Assembly (NCBI GenBank): GCA_002390025.1
Contig: DGRU01000144.1
Location: forward strand, 1 to 7,297
Direction of reading: 5' to 3'
From: Lachnospiraceae bacterium UBA4380
GTDB taxonomy: Bacteria > Bacillota > Clostridia > Lachnospirales > Lachnospiraceae
DNA length: 7,297 nt
Positions 1 through 5,432 of the stretch are shown here, piece by piece. How positions within the stretch are numbered: the first letter of the stretch is position 1; each line of letters starts with the position of its first letter. The position numbers and the translations under genes are program-made. The notes under the pieces were generated by a model. The model was given only the letters and a program-made list of their open reading frames with translations, was not told the origin of the DNA and searched no databases.

Positions 1-13
1 ACTGTTTTATGAC

Positions 14-41
14 GCCCCGCCATTGGTGCGGCGGCTTTTTT
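14..41 (+). terminator. Probable terminator of the gene upstream of the window
   Basis: A GC-rich inverted repeat, CCGCC (17-21) with GGCGG (30-34) and an 8-nt loop, is followed directly by C and six T. An alternative pairing uses GCC (14-16) with GGC (33-35) and a two-base bulge. The hairpin plus T-run is the form of an intrinsic terminator, so dapF probably begins a new transcript or is reached only by read-through. The stem is short, so confidence is moderate. No convincing -35 is seen for dapF; TATAGT (52-57) could be a -10. Confidence 0.5.
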
Positions 42-91
42 ATAAGAGCACTATAGTTACAAAAAAAGAGAGAAGAGGAGAGGAAAGAAGA

Positions 92-979
92 ATGGAAGTC
101 CGTTTTACCAAGATGGAAGGATGCGGCAACGATTACGTGTATATCAGCGGATTTGATTTTCCGCTTGACCCGGCACAGAAGCCGGAGATCATAAAGAGAC
201 TCAGCGACCGCCACTTCGGCATCGGCGGAGACGGCGTGATCTTCATCAATCCCTCTCAGATCGCTGATTTTGAAATGGAGATGTGGAACGCGGACGGCAC
301 ACGCGGAGAGATGTGCGGCAACGGCATCCGCTGCGTGGGCAAATTTGTCTATGACAAGGGGATGACCCGGGAGAAGGAGATCACGGTCGAGAGCTTCGGC
401 AAGGTCAAATATCTGACCCTTTTTACAGAAGAGATTGACGACAGGGAAGTGGTCACATCGGTCCGTGTCAACATGGGAGAACCCATCCTTGACGCGCAGA
501 GCATACCGGTTGAGGCGGATTCTTCCCCCGTTGTGGCGGAATCCATCCATATTCCCATCGAGGGGATCGGAGAGTACGGGGAGTCCGACGGAGACTATGA
601 GATGACCTGTGTCTCCATGGGCAATCCCCATGCAGTTGTGTACATTGACAGCACGGACGATCTGCAGATCGAGACGATCGGCCCTCTCTTTGAAAATCAC
701 AGCCGTTTCCCCAACCGCACGAATACAGAATTTGTCCAGATCATTGATCCGGAGCATGTGAAAATGCGTGTCTGGGAGCGCGGCTCCGGCGAGACCCTGG
801 CCTGCGGCACCGGCTGCTGCGCGGTCTGTGTGGCCGGTGTTCTGAACGGATGCACGGCTCCCAAGCTGGAGGTTCAGGTCCTTGGCGGATCTCTTCTCAT
901 CGAGTGGGACCGCGAGGAGAACCTGGTCTGGATGACCGGCCCCGCTACAACCGTTTTCGAGGGCACGATCTCTGTCTGA
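92..979 (+). CDS. dapF: Diaminopimelate epimerase
   Basis: This cytosolic, PLP-independent racemase converts LL-diaminopimelate to the meso form, which feeds lysine synthesis and peptidoglycan crosslinks. The 295-residue product has the usual family length. It opens with the family N-terminus (KMEGCGNDY, Asn13) and carries both catalytic cysteines in their motifs: Cys75 in MCGNGIRC and Cys238 in LACGTGCCA. The substrate-binding GNPH (177-180) and ERGSGET (229-235) blocks are also present. The frame stays open upstream to a TTG at 23, but that codon lies inside a terminator hairpin. The ATG at 92 has a purine-rich AGAGGAGAGG ribosome site just upstream and matches the family start. No lysine-pathway neighbour lies in the window. 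All key residues are intact and the assignment is firm. Confidence 0.97.
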   Translation: MEVRFTKMEGCGNDYVYISGFDFPLDPAQKPEIIKRLSDRHFGIGGDGVIFINPSQIADFEMEMWNADGTRGEMCGNGIRCVGKFVYDKGMTREKEITVESFGKVKYLTLFTEEIDDREVVTSVRVNMGEPILDAQSIPVEADSSPVVAESIHIPIEGIGEYGESDGDYEMTCVSMGNPHAVVYIDSTDDLQIETIGPLFENHSRFPNRTNTEFVQIIDPEHVKMRVWERGSGETLACGTGCCAVCVAGVLNGCTAPKLEVQVLGGSLLIEWDREENLVWMTGPATTVFEGTISV

Positions 980-989
980 TCATTCAGTA

Positions 990-1024
990 GAGTCGGTGAT
1001 CCCGGTCCTGTCGCCGGACTCTTT
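990..1024 (+). terminator. Candidate intrinsic terminator after dapF
   Basis: GAGTCGGTGA (990-999) pairs with TCGCC (1011-1015) and GACTC (1017-1021). This gives ten base pairs with one G-T pair and one bulged G (1016), and an 11-nt loop. Three T follow, then ACCC and three more T. It sits 11 bases after the dapF stop. The T-run is broken, so termination may be partial. Confidence 0.45.
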
Positions 1025-1038
1025 ACCCTTTGGTAAAG
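1021..1038. repeat. Small perfect hairpin CTTTACC / GGTAAAG
   Basis: CTTTACC (1021-1027) and GGTAAAG (1032-1038) form a perfect 7-bp stem with a 4-nt loop. The right part overlaps the first copy of the 26-nt direct repeat that starts at 1027. It could be a second hairpin behind the dapF terminator, but no proper T-run follows it. Confidence 0.5.
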
Positions 1039-1118
1039 GCGGCTTCTTCCTGTTTCCATAGCGCATACGAAATGAGTAACCTGATGGAGCTTCCTTTGGT
1101 AAAAGCGGCTTCTTCCTG
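1027..1118. repeat. 26-nt direct repeat pair, 66-bp period
   Basis: Copy one spans 1027-1052 and copy two spans 1093-1118. They differ at one base only (G1038 against A1104). Both read CCTTTGGTAAA, then G or A, then GCGGCTTCTTCCTG. The copies sit in non-coding DNA between dapF and the DUF362 gene. I do not recognise the element. It may be the trace of a local duplication or part of a dispersed intergenic repeat of this genome. Confidence 0.85.
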
Positions 1119-1119
1119 A

Positions 1120-1136
1120 TCCCGGAGCTTCCGGGA
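1120..1136. repeat. GC-rich 7-bp hairpin
   Basis: TCCCGGA (1120-1126) and TCCGGGA (1130-1136) form a perfect stem with a 3-nt GCT loop, two bases after the second direct repeat copy. No T-run follows on the plus strand (ATAATAG), so it is not a standard plus-strand terminator. It lies just upstream of the putative promoter of the DUF362 gene. Confidence 0.6.
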
Positions 1137-1145
1137 ATAATAGAA

Positions 1146-1174
1146 TACAGAAAACCAGCCTGATATGCTACAAT
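1146..1174 (+). promoter_or_regulatory. Putative extended -10 promoter of the DUF362 gene
   Basis: TACAAT (1169-1174) is preceded by TG one base earlier (1166-1167), the extended -10 form that tolerates a poor -35. The -35 position at 17-bp spacing holds TACAGA (1146-1151), which matches three of six consensus bases. Transcription would start near 1181 and leave a leader of about 60 nt. Confidence 0.45.
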
Positions 1175-1242
1175 TTGGATAGCAGATTTCGTTAAAACGA
1201 CAGGTCGGATGTCATTACATCATTCAGGACAGGAGGTTTTAT

Positions 1243-2265
1243 ATGTCTGATATGAAAATGGTTCCCAATGCAGTACCCGGGACAGACGGAAACAAGTATA
1301 TTCCCATGGAGGAGAGGACCGGCAACCAGTCCATCGTCTATTTTACCAGGGATCTCTCCCCGGAAGGCCTGCAGAAGATTTATAACAAGGTAAACGGAAA
1401 CATTGACGGCAAGGTGGCGATCAAGCTCCACACGGGCGAAAAAGACGGCCCCAACATCATTCCCAGACCCTGGGTCAAATACCTGATCGAGAACCAGCCC
1501 GAGCTCAAGGATGCGGCGATCGTCGACACCAATACTTTCTATCCCGGTGACCGCGACTCGACAGAGAAGCACCGCGAGACCATCGCCCACAACGGCTGGA
1601 CCTTCTGCCCGGTCGATATCATGGATGAAGACGGCACAGCCATGCTTCCCGTCAAGGGAGCCAAGTGGATCCCGGAGATCTCTGTCGGCAGCCATATGCT
1701 CAACTATGACTCCATGTTCGTCCTGACCCACTTCAAGGGCCACGTCATGGGCGGCTTCGGCGGCTCCAACAAGAACATCGGCATCGGCTGTGCGGACGCA
1801 AATGTCGGCAAGGCCCAGATCCACACAAAGACCGGAAAATTCAATCACTGGGATATCGCCAAGGAAGAGCTGATGGAGCGCATGGCGGAGTCCTCCAAGG
1901 GCACAGTCGATCACTTCGGAAAGAAGATCACCTTCGTCAACGTGCTGCGCAACATGTCTGTCTCCTGTGACTGCGAAGGCACTGCGGCGCAGCCCGTCGT
2001 TACTCCCAATATCGGTATCGTGGCCTCCACGGATATCCTGGCAGCGGATTCTGCATCCGTCGACCTGGTCTTTGCCCTCAATGACGCCGATCACGAGGAT
2101 CTGGTCAAGCGCATGACCAGCCGCCACGGCCTGCGCCAGCTCTCCTACATGAAGGAACTGGGCATGGGCAATGACCGCTATATCCTGATCGATGTCGACA
2201 ACGACGATTGCCTGATCTGCCCCAAGGAAGCCGTCAAGGACGTCGTTCCCTTCGTCGCGGAATAA
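1243..2265 (+). CDS. DUF362 / COG2768-type protein lacking a ferredoxin module
   Basis: This 340-residue, probably cytosolic protein has the hallmarks of the DUF362 family, often labelled uncharacterised Fe-S centre protein. Visible blocks are KVAIKLHTGE (58-66), THFKGHVMGGFGG (162-174), a C183-ADANVGK segment, VNVLRNMSVSCDCEG (232-246), and a GIVASTDILAADSASVDL stretch (258-275). Many family members carry two CxxCxxC 4Fe-4S clusters. Here none is present; only C183, C242, C244, C323 and C326 occur, the last two as a CLIC pair near the C-terminus. Residues 1-30 are a short polar lead. The start is an ATG with a perfect AGGAGG (1231-1236) six bases upstream. The final codons GTC GCG GAA TAA are the first unit of a tandem repeat. 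The function is unknown, so no substrate is assigned. Confidence 0.85.
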   Translation: MSDMKMVPNAVPGTDGNKYIPMEERTGNQSIVYFTRDLSPEGLQKIYNKVNGNIDGKVAIKLHTGEKDGPNIIPRPWVKYLIENQPELKDAAIVDTNTFYPGDRDSTEKHRETIAHNGWTFCPVDIMDEDGTAMLPVKGAKWIPEISVGSHMLNYDSMFVLTHFKGHVMGGFGGSNKNIGIGCADANVGKAQIHTKTGKFNHWDIAKEELMERMAESSKGTVDHFGKKITFVNVLRNMSVSCDCEGTAAQPVVTPNIGIVASTDILAADSASVDLVFALNDADHEDLVKRMTSRHGLRQLSYMKELGMGNDRYILIDVDNDDCLICPKEAVKDVVPFVAE

Positions 2266-2290
2266 TCTTTTTGCCGCACGAGTCATTTTT
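2253..2290 (+). terminator. Weak terminator-like hairpin overlapping the DUF362 stop, repeated downstream
   Basis: CGT plus GCGG (2253-2260, with C2256 bulged) pairs with CCGCACG (2274-2280) around a 13-nt loop. A TTTTT run follows at 2286-2290 after AGTCA. The next two repeat units offer similar hairpins followed by TTTT and TTTTTT. The stem is short and the T-run is offset by five bases, so single units would terminate weakly at best. Confidence 0.3.
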
Positions 2291-2376
2291 CCGTCGCGGA
2301 GTAATCTTTTTGCCGCGCGAGACATTTTCCGTCGCGGAATAATTCTTTTGCCGCACGAATCATTTTTTCGCCGCGG
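2253..2376. repeat. Tandem repeat of ~39 bp, about 3.2 units, starting inside the DUF362 gene
   Basis: Units begin at 2253, 2292, 2330 and 2369, giving periods of 39, 38 and 39. Each starts CGTCGCGG or CGCCGCGG, continues with AATAATCTTTTTG or a close variant, then CCGCACGA and a CATTTT run. Unit one contains the last codons and stop of the DUF362 gene. Units two and three repeat the GTC GCG GAR TAA reading, and unit four has TCA in place of TAA. In each full unit the GCGG of the left arm can pair with CCGC of the right arm. Confidence 0.9.
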
Positions 2377-2409
2377 AATCAATCACTTGTACAGATCCTG
2401 ATTTCCGTG

Positions 2410-2421
2410 ACAGAATTCTGT
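2410..2421. promoter_or_regulatory. Perfect 12-nt palindrome ACAGAATTCTGT
   Basis: A self-complementary 12-mer lies between the repeat array and the strong terminator, 145 bases upstream of the esterase start. It could be a protein-binding site, but no nearby promoter supports this and a 12-nt palindrome can arise by chance. Confidence 0.2.
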
Positions 2422-2466
2422 TATTCATCTTTGCTTAGATGCAAGTCAGACATTGATTGAAGAGGC

Positions 2467-2515
2467 AAGGGTATTGCATCGATTGAAAATGATGCAATAC
2501 CCTTTATTATAATTT
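2467..2515 (+). terminator. Strong intrinsic terminator after the DUF362 gene
   Basis: AAGGGTATTGCATC (2467-2480) pairs perfectly over 14 bp with GATGCAATACCCTT (2491-2504). The loop is GATTGAAAAT. An AT-rich tail (TATTATAATTT) follows. It lies about 200 bases past the DUF362 stop, beyond the repeat array, and separates that gene from the esterase. Confidence 0.75.
2483..2513 (+). promoter_or_regulatory. Candidate esterase promoter overlapping the terminator
   Basis: TTGAAA (2483-2488) in the terminator loop is followed after 16 bp by TATTAT (2505-2510). Alternatively it is followed after 19 bp by a perfect TATAAT (2508-2513). No better promoter is seen before the esterase, so the terminator and the next promoter may share the same DNA. 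AT-rich DNA can give such matches by chance. Confidence 0.4.
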
Positions 2516-2565
2516 ACCTTTTTAATTTTTCATTTTTAGTGTTTCATAGGGAGGTGTAGAGAACA

Positions 2566-3372
2566 TTGGCTATTGTCAGAGTGAGCTTTTTTTCAAACCA
2601 ACTGCACCGCACTGTGCCGTTTACGGCTGTTCTGCCCAACGACGGCGAAGCCTATCCGGGGCAGGTCCCGGATTTTGTGACGGGAAAAATGAAGACGCTC
2701 TACCTTTTGCACGGCTATACAGGAGATGAGACTGACTATCTCTCCAACTCGCTGGTCAGGCAGCTGAGTGCAAAGTACAAGATCGCCGTGATCATGCCTG
2801 CGGGGGAAAACCTCTTCTATGTAGACTCCGAAGACGATGTGACCGGTTACGGCAGATATATCGGTGAGGAACTGGTCGAATACACCAGGAGGATCTTCCA
2901 TCTTAGCGAGAGGAGGGAGGATACCTTTATCGGAGGCCTGTCCATGGGCGGCTACGGGGCCATGCGCAACGGCCTCGTCTATCATGACACCTTCTCCAGA
3001 ATCTGTGCTTTCTCCGGTGCCTATATCATCTTCCGGATCATAGACGCAGGCGGGAAACCTTTCACGGACGAAGTCTCCGATCCCGCCATCCAGAAAAGAC
3101 TGTTCGGGAACTTTAAGACACTCAAAGCACGCGGTCTGGACCCCAGGGATCTGGTGAAGAAACTGAAAAAATCGGGCGGGCAGATCCCGGGGATCTTTAT
3201 GACGATCGGAGCCGGCGATCCGCTTCTGGAACTGAATCATTCCATGCGGGACACGCTGGTAAAGGCTAAGGTGCCCTTCACCTATATCGAGGATGAGGGA
3301 ATCCACGACTGGGACTTCTGGAATAAGCACATGGAGGAGGCCTTTGCCTGGCTGGCGGGAGAGGAGAGCTGA
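2566..3372 (+). CDS. Alpha/beta-hydrolase esterase (esterase D / tributyrin esterase type)
   Basis: The 268-residue product belongs to the putative esterase family (Pfam PF00756), serine hydrolases acting on short-chain acyl esters such as tributyrin or acetylated sugars. The oxyanion-loop strand TLYLLHGYTGD (44-54) comes first. The nucleophile is Ser126 in GLSMGGYGA, and a catalytic Asp218 (GAGDPLL) and His247 (GIHDWDFW) complete the triad. No signal peptide or membrane segment is seen, so it is probably cytosolic. Translation starts at a TTG (2566) with a GGGAGGTG ribosome site about nine bases upstream. The first in-frame ATG (Met42) would remove the conserved N-terminal strand. It stands alone between two terminators and converges on the transporter operon. 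The exact substrate cannot be read from the sequence. Confidence 0.9.
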   Translation: MAIVRVSFFSNQLHRTVPFTAVLPNDGEAYPGQVPDFVTGKMKTLYLLHGYTGDETDYLSNSLVRQLSAKYKIAVIMPAGENLFYVDSEDDVTGYGRYIGEELVEYTRRIFHLSERREDTFIGGLSMGGYGAMRNGLVYHDTFSRICAFSGAYIIFRIIDAGGKPFTDEVSDPAIQKRLFGNFKTLKARGLDPRDLVKKLKKSGGQIPGIFMTIGAGDPLLELNHSMRDTLVKAKVPFTYIEDEGIHDWDFWNKHMEEAFAWLAGEES

Positions 3373-3422
3373 TTTCTTTTTTGTTGAGTCCTGATTAACT
3401 TCTGCCGGCAGGATAGTTTCAG

Positions 3423-3486
3423 AATGAAATGATCAATGGAATGATCAATTGAACGAAAAACTGAATGATAAATTGAATGAAAAAAA
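3423..3486. repeat. Degenerate AT-rich short repeats
   Basis: Variants of AATGATCAATTGAA and GAATGATAAATTGAATGA recur two to three times after the esterase stop and run into the A-tract of the bidirectional terminator. The units are imperfect, 15-26 nt apart and non-coding. Possible cause: replication slippage. Confidence 0.55.
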
Positions 3487-3527
3487 GACTGCTGTCTGCA
3501 GCCGGTGGGCTGTGACAGCAGTCTTTT
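3483..3527. terminator. Bidirectional terminator between esterase and ABC operon
   Basis: AAAAGACTGCTGTC (3483-3496) pairs over 14 bp with GACAGCAGTCTTTT (3514-3527). Inside, CAGCC (3499-3503) pairs with GGCTG (3508-3512). On the plus strand the stem ends in TTTT; on the minus strand the A-tract 3481-3486 reads as a T-run. It lies between two convergent genes and should stop transcripts from both sides. Confidence 0.85.
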
Positions 3528-3551
3528 GATTTTAAGCTTGATTTTAAGCTG
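3528..3551. repeat. 12-nt tandem duplication
   Basis: GATTTTAAGCTT (3528-3539) is followed directly by GATTTTAAGCTG (3540-3551), with one mismatch at the last base. It sits beside the bidirectional terminator and looks like a recent slippage event. Confidence 0.8.
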
Positions 3552-3584
3552 GCTGCGGCAATAGGCTATATGTTCCGCTCATTT

Positions 3585-4346
3585 TTACAGCACCTTGGAC
3601 AGGAAGTCCTGGAGGCGGGGGTTCTGAGGATTCGAGAAAAATTCGCCGGGCTCATTTTCTTCCTTGACGATACCTTCGTCGATGAAGAGGACACGGGTGC
3701 CGACTTCGCGGGCAAAGCCCATCTCGTGGGTGACAACGGCCATGGTCATGCCGTCTTCCGCGAGTTCCTTCATAACTTCGAGAACTTCGCCGACCATCTC
3801 GGGGTCGAGGGCGGAAGTGGGCTCGTCAAAGAGGAGAACGTCGGGGTTCATGGCCAGGGCGCGCACGATGGCGATACGCTGCTTCTGGCCGCCGGACAGG
3901 CTGGCGGGATAAGCTTCCGCCTTATCCAGAAGGCCTACGCGTTCCAGGAGCTCATCCGCTCTCTTGTCCGCTTCCTCCTGTTTCATGAAACCTGTGCGGA
4001 CGGGGGCAAGGGTGATATTGCGCCGCACGGTCATGTTGGGGAAGAGGTTGAAATGCTGGAACACCATGCCCATCTTGCGGCGGATGGCATTGATATCTGT
4101 TCCTTTTGCGGTGATATCCGTTCCCTCGAAGAAAATGTGGCCTTCGGTGGGCTCTTCCAGAAGATTGAGGCAGCGCAGGAAGGTGGATTTACCGGAGCCG
4201 GAGGGGCCGATGATAACGACCTTTTCGCCGCGGTGGATGTCCTGGCTGATGCCGTTGAGGACGTGGTTGTCGCCGAATGATTTTTTGAGATTCTCAACAC
4301 GGATCAGAACTTCATCGGTTGAGGGGTTCGCTGTATTTGTACTCAT
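3585..4346 (-). CDS. Polar amino acid ABC transporter, ATP-binding subunit
   Basis: This cytoplasmic ATPase powers the amino acid importer encoded by the three minus-strand genes, and is of the GlnQ/HisP/ArtP type. The 253 residues contain the full nucleotide-binding set. Walker A is GPSGSGKST (47-55), the Q-loop is Gln97, and the signature is LSGGQ (150-154). Walker B is LLFDEP (171-176), followed by the SALD D-loop (178-181) and the switch His207. The length is typical; a polar lead of about 12 residues precedes the first strand. The ATG has an AAAGGAAAGGA ribosome site (complement of 4354-4364) seven bases upstream. It is the last gene of the operon, 118 bp after the permease, and ends about 58 bp before the bidirectional terminator. 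The substrate cannot be told from the ATPase. Confidence 0.95.
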   Translation of the reverse strand: MSTNTANPSTDEVLIRVENLKKSFGDNHVLNGISQDIHRGEKVVIIGPSGSGKSTFLRCLNLLEEPTEGHIFFEGTDITAKGTDINAIRRKMGMVFQHFNLFPNMTVRRNITLAPVRTGFMKQEEADKRADELLERVGLLDKAEAYPASLSGGQKQRIAIVRALAMNPDVLLFDEPTSALDPEMVGEVLEVMKELAEDGMTMAVVTHEMGFAREVGTRVLFIDEGIVKEENEPGEFFSNPQNPRLQDFLSKVL

Positions 4347-4370
4347 GGAGTGATCCTTTCCTTTCAGAAG

Positions 4371-4426
4371 ACAGTCTGGAATCGAAACACATATCTGCAG
4401 TCAAAACTACAGACCGGAATCAAAAC
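4371..4426. repeat. Imperfect 18-nt direct repeat in the permease-ATPase gap
   Basis: ACAGTCTGGAATCGAAAC (4371-4388) and ACAGACCGGAATCAAAAC (4409-4426) differ at three positions and lie 38 bp apart. They fill part of the 118-bp gap between the two genes. No terminator or promoter is evident in this gap. Confidence 0.55.
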
Positions 4427-4464
4427 TTTGCCGGGGTGAGCTGTTGAAATGCAGCGTCCGGGAT

Positions 4465-5184
4465 TTACCTCCGGTCGCTCTGGCGCATGCGTTTTTCCAG
4501 AATTCCCAGAAGCTTTGTCAGGATCATGACGACGACGAGGTACATGATCGCGATACCGATGTAGGGCATGAAGGCCTGGTAGGTCTTGGCCTGGATCTGC
4601 TGGGCTGCCTTGGTCAGGTCGGTCAGTCCGATGACGGTGACCAGGGAGGTGTCCTTGAACAGGGTGATCAGCTCGTTGCCGAGAGCGGGCAGGATGTTTT
4701 TGATTGCCTGGGGAATGATGATATCCTTCATGACGGTGATGTAGTCCATGCCGAGGCTTCGGCCGGCTTCCATCTGTCCGGGATCGATGGACATGATGCC
4801 GCTTCGGATGATCTCTGCCGTGTAAGCGCCGGAGTTGATGCCCAGAGACAGGATGGCGACACCGACCAGGTTACGGCTGGTCTTGAAGATGACAAAGCCC
4901 ATGATCAGGAGCTGGACCATCATGGGCGTGCCGCGGATGACGGTCGTATAGACCTGGCAAAGAGCATTGAGAAATCTCAGCAGGATATTTCTGTCGCTGC
5001 CTTTCTGCTGGTCATGCAGTGTACGAATGACCGCAACAAGGATTCCCAGGATAATACCGATGCAAAGCGCGCCTAATGTAACGATAAAGGAAATCTTGAT
5101 ACCGTCCAGGTAGCGCTGCCACCTGTCGGCTTCAATAAAACTCTGCTGGAACTGAGAGCCCAGATCCTCAAAAAGTGTACCCAC
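4465..5184 (-). CDS. Polar amino acid ABC transporter, permease subunit
   Basis: This integral membrane subunit forms the translocation channel (HisM/GlnP/ArtQ family). Counting from the GTG start it has 239 residues. Hydrophobic segments lie at about 29-54, 88-101, 107-124, 180-187 and 208-230. The EAA loop that docks on the ATPase is at about 138-169 (EAGRSLGMDY, then IIPQAIKNILPALGNE). The frame continues to a TTG at 5217, but no ribosome site precedes that codon. The GTG at 5184-5182 has GGAGG (complement of 5190-5194) five bases upstream, so I prefer it. Only one permease is encoded, which suggests a homodimer. The gene follows the binding-protein gene after a 248-bp gap with a strong hairpin. 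Confidence 0.93.
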   Translation of the reverse strand: MGTLFEDLGSQFQQSFIEADRWQRYLDGIKISFIVTLGALCIGIILGILVAVIRTLHDQQKGSDRNILLRFLNALCQVYTTVIRGTPMMVQLLIMGFVIFKTSRNLVGVAILSLGINSGAYTAEIIRSGIMSIDPGQMEAGRSLGMDYITVMKDIIIPQAIKNILPALGNELITLFKDTSLVTVIGLTDLTKAAQQIQAKTYQAFMPYIGIAIMYLVVVMILTKLLGILEKRMRQSDRR

Positions 5185-5189
5185 AATGT

Positions 5190-5194
5190 CCTCC
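5190..5194 (-). promoter_or_regulatory. Ribosome binding site deciding the permease start
   Basis: On the minus strand GGAGG is followed by ACATT and then the GTG at 5184. This 5-nt spacing supports the GTG over the upstream TTG at 5217, which has only AT-rich sequence with no purine-rich site before it. Confidence 0.7.
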
Positions 5195-5227
5195 AATTTC
5201 CGGAGCGTCCCTGTCAAAATGATTTAC

Positions 5228-5288
5228 GTAGCACAGATAGGAAAATCCTCAAGGAAGCCCTGTTTGACGACTTTCCTATCTGTGATAC
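5228..5288. repeat. Long inverted repeat upstream of the permease gene
   Basis: CACAGATAGGAAA (5232-5244) and TTTCCTATCTGTG (5272-5284) pair perfectly over 13 bp. GTA (5228-5230) and TAC (5286-5288) extend the stem past one mismatch. The loop is 27 nt. On the minus strand no T-run follows, so it is not a standard terminator. In the operon mRNA it would sit just before the permease ribosome site. It may be a stabilising stem at the 5' end of a processed permease-ATPase mRNA, a translational control hairpin, or a DNA operator. Confidence 0.8.
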
Positions 5289-5294
5289 AGATAC

Positions 5295-5332
5295 AAAAAG
5301 AGGAAACCGGAGGCGCTCCGTCACCGGTTTCC
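5295..5332 (-). terminator. Intrinsic terminator or attenuator after the binding-protein gene
   Basis: GGAAACCGG and CCGGTTTCC (5302-5310 and 5324-5332) form a perfect 9-bp stem. On the minus strand TCTTTTTG follows at once. It lies 100 bases after the binding-protein stop and upstream of permease and ATPase. Partial read-through would give more binding protein than membrane subunits, a common arrangement in such operons. Confidence 0.75.
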
Positions 5333-5432
5333 CCGTTTATTACTTATTCTGCGTCAGCCGGACTGTAAAAAACTCAGACTGGCCAACCTTTGCGGGCAGG
5401 TTATTCGTTATGGTACACGCACCACCTGACGA

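Noticed and set aside
23..91. Upstream extension of dapF to a TTG start
   Set aside because: The TTG lies in the loop of a terminator hairpin, and the added 23 residues do not match the family N-terminus.
2253..2376. CRISPR-like repeat array
   Set aside because: The units are contiguous with no unique spacers, the first one overlaps a coding sequence, and no cas genes are present.
1192..2382. 396-codon open frame on the minus strand opposite the DUF362 gene
   Set aside because: It is a shadow of a strongly coding plus-strand gene, has no ribosome site, and its first part is only the reverse reading of the tandem repeat array (repeated PRRK/AAKR-like residues).
2593..3330. 245-codon minus-strand frame opposite the esterase
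   Set aside because: No family features are seen, and it fully overlaps a gene with an intact catalytic triad.
3570..4280. 236-codon plus-strand frame opposite the ATPase gene
   Set aside because: The minus-strand ATPase motifs are complete; the plus-strand reading shows no domain and starts in non-coding DNA.
4444..5076. 210-codon plus-strand frame opposite the permease gene
   Set aside because: Asp/Gly/His-rich reading typical of a shadow of a membrane protein gene; no supporting start signal.
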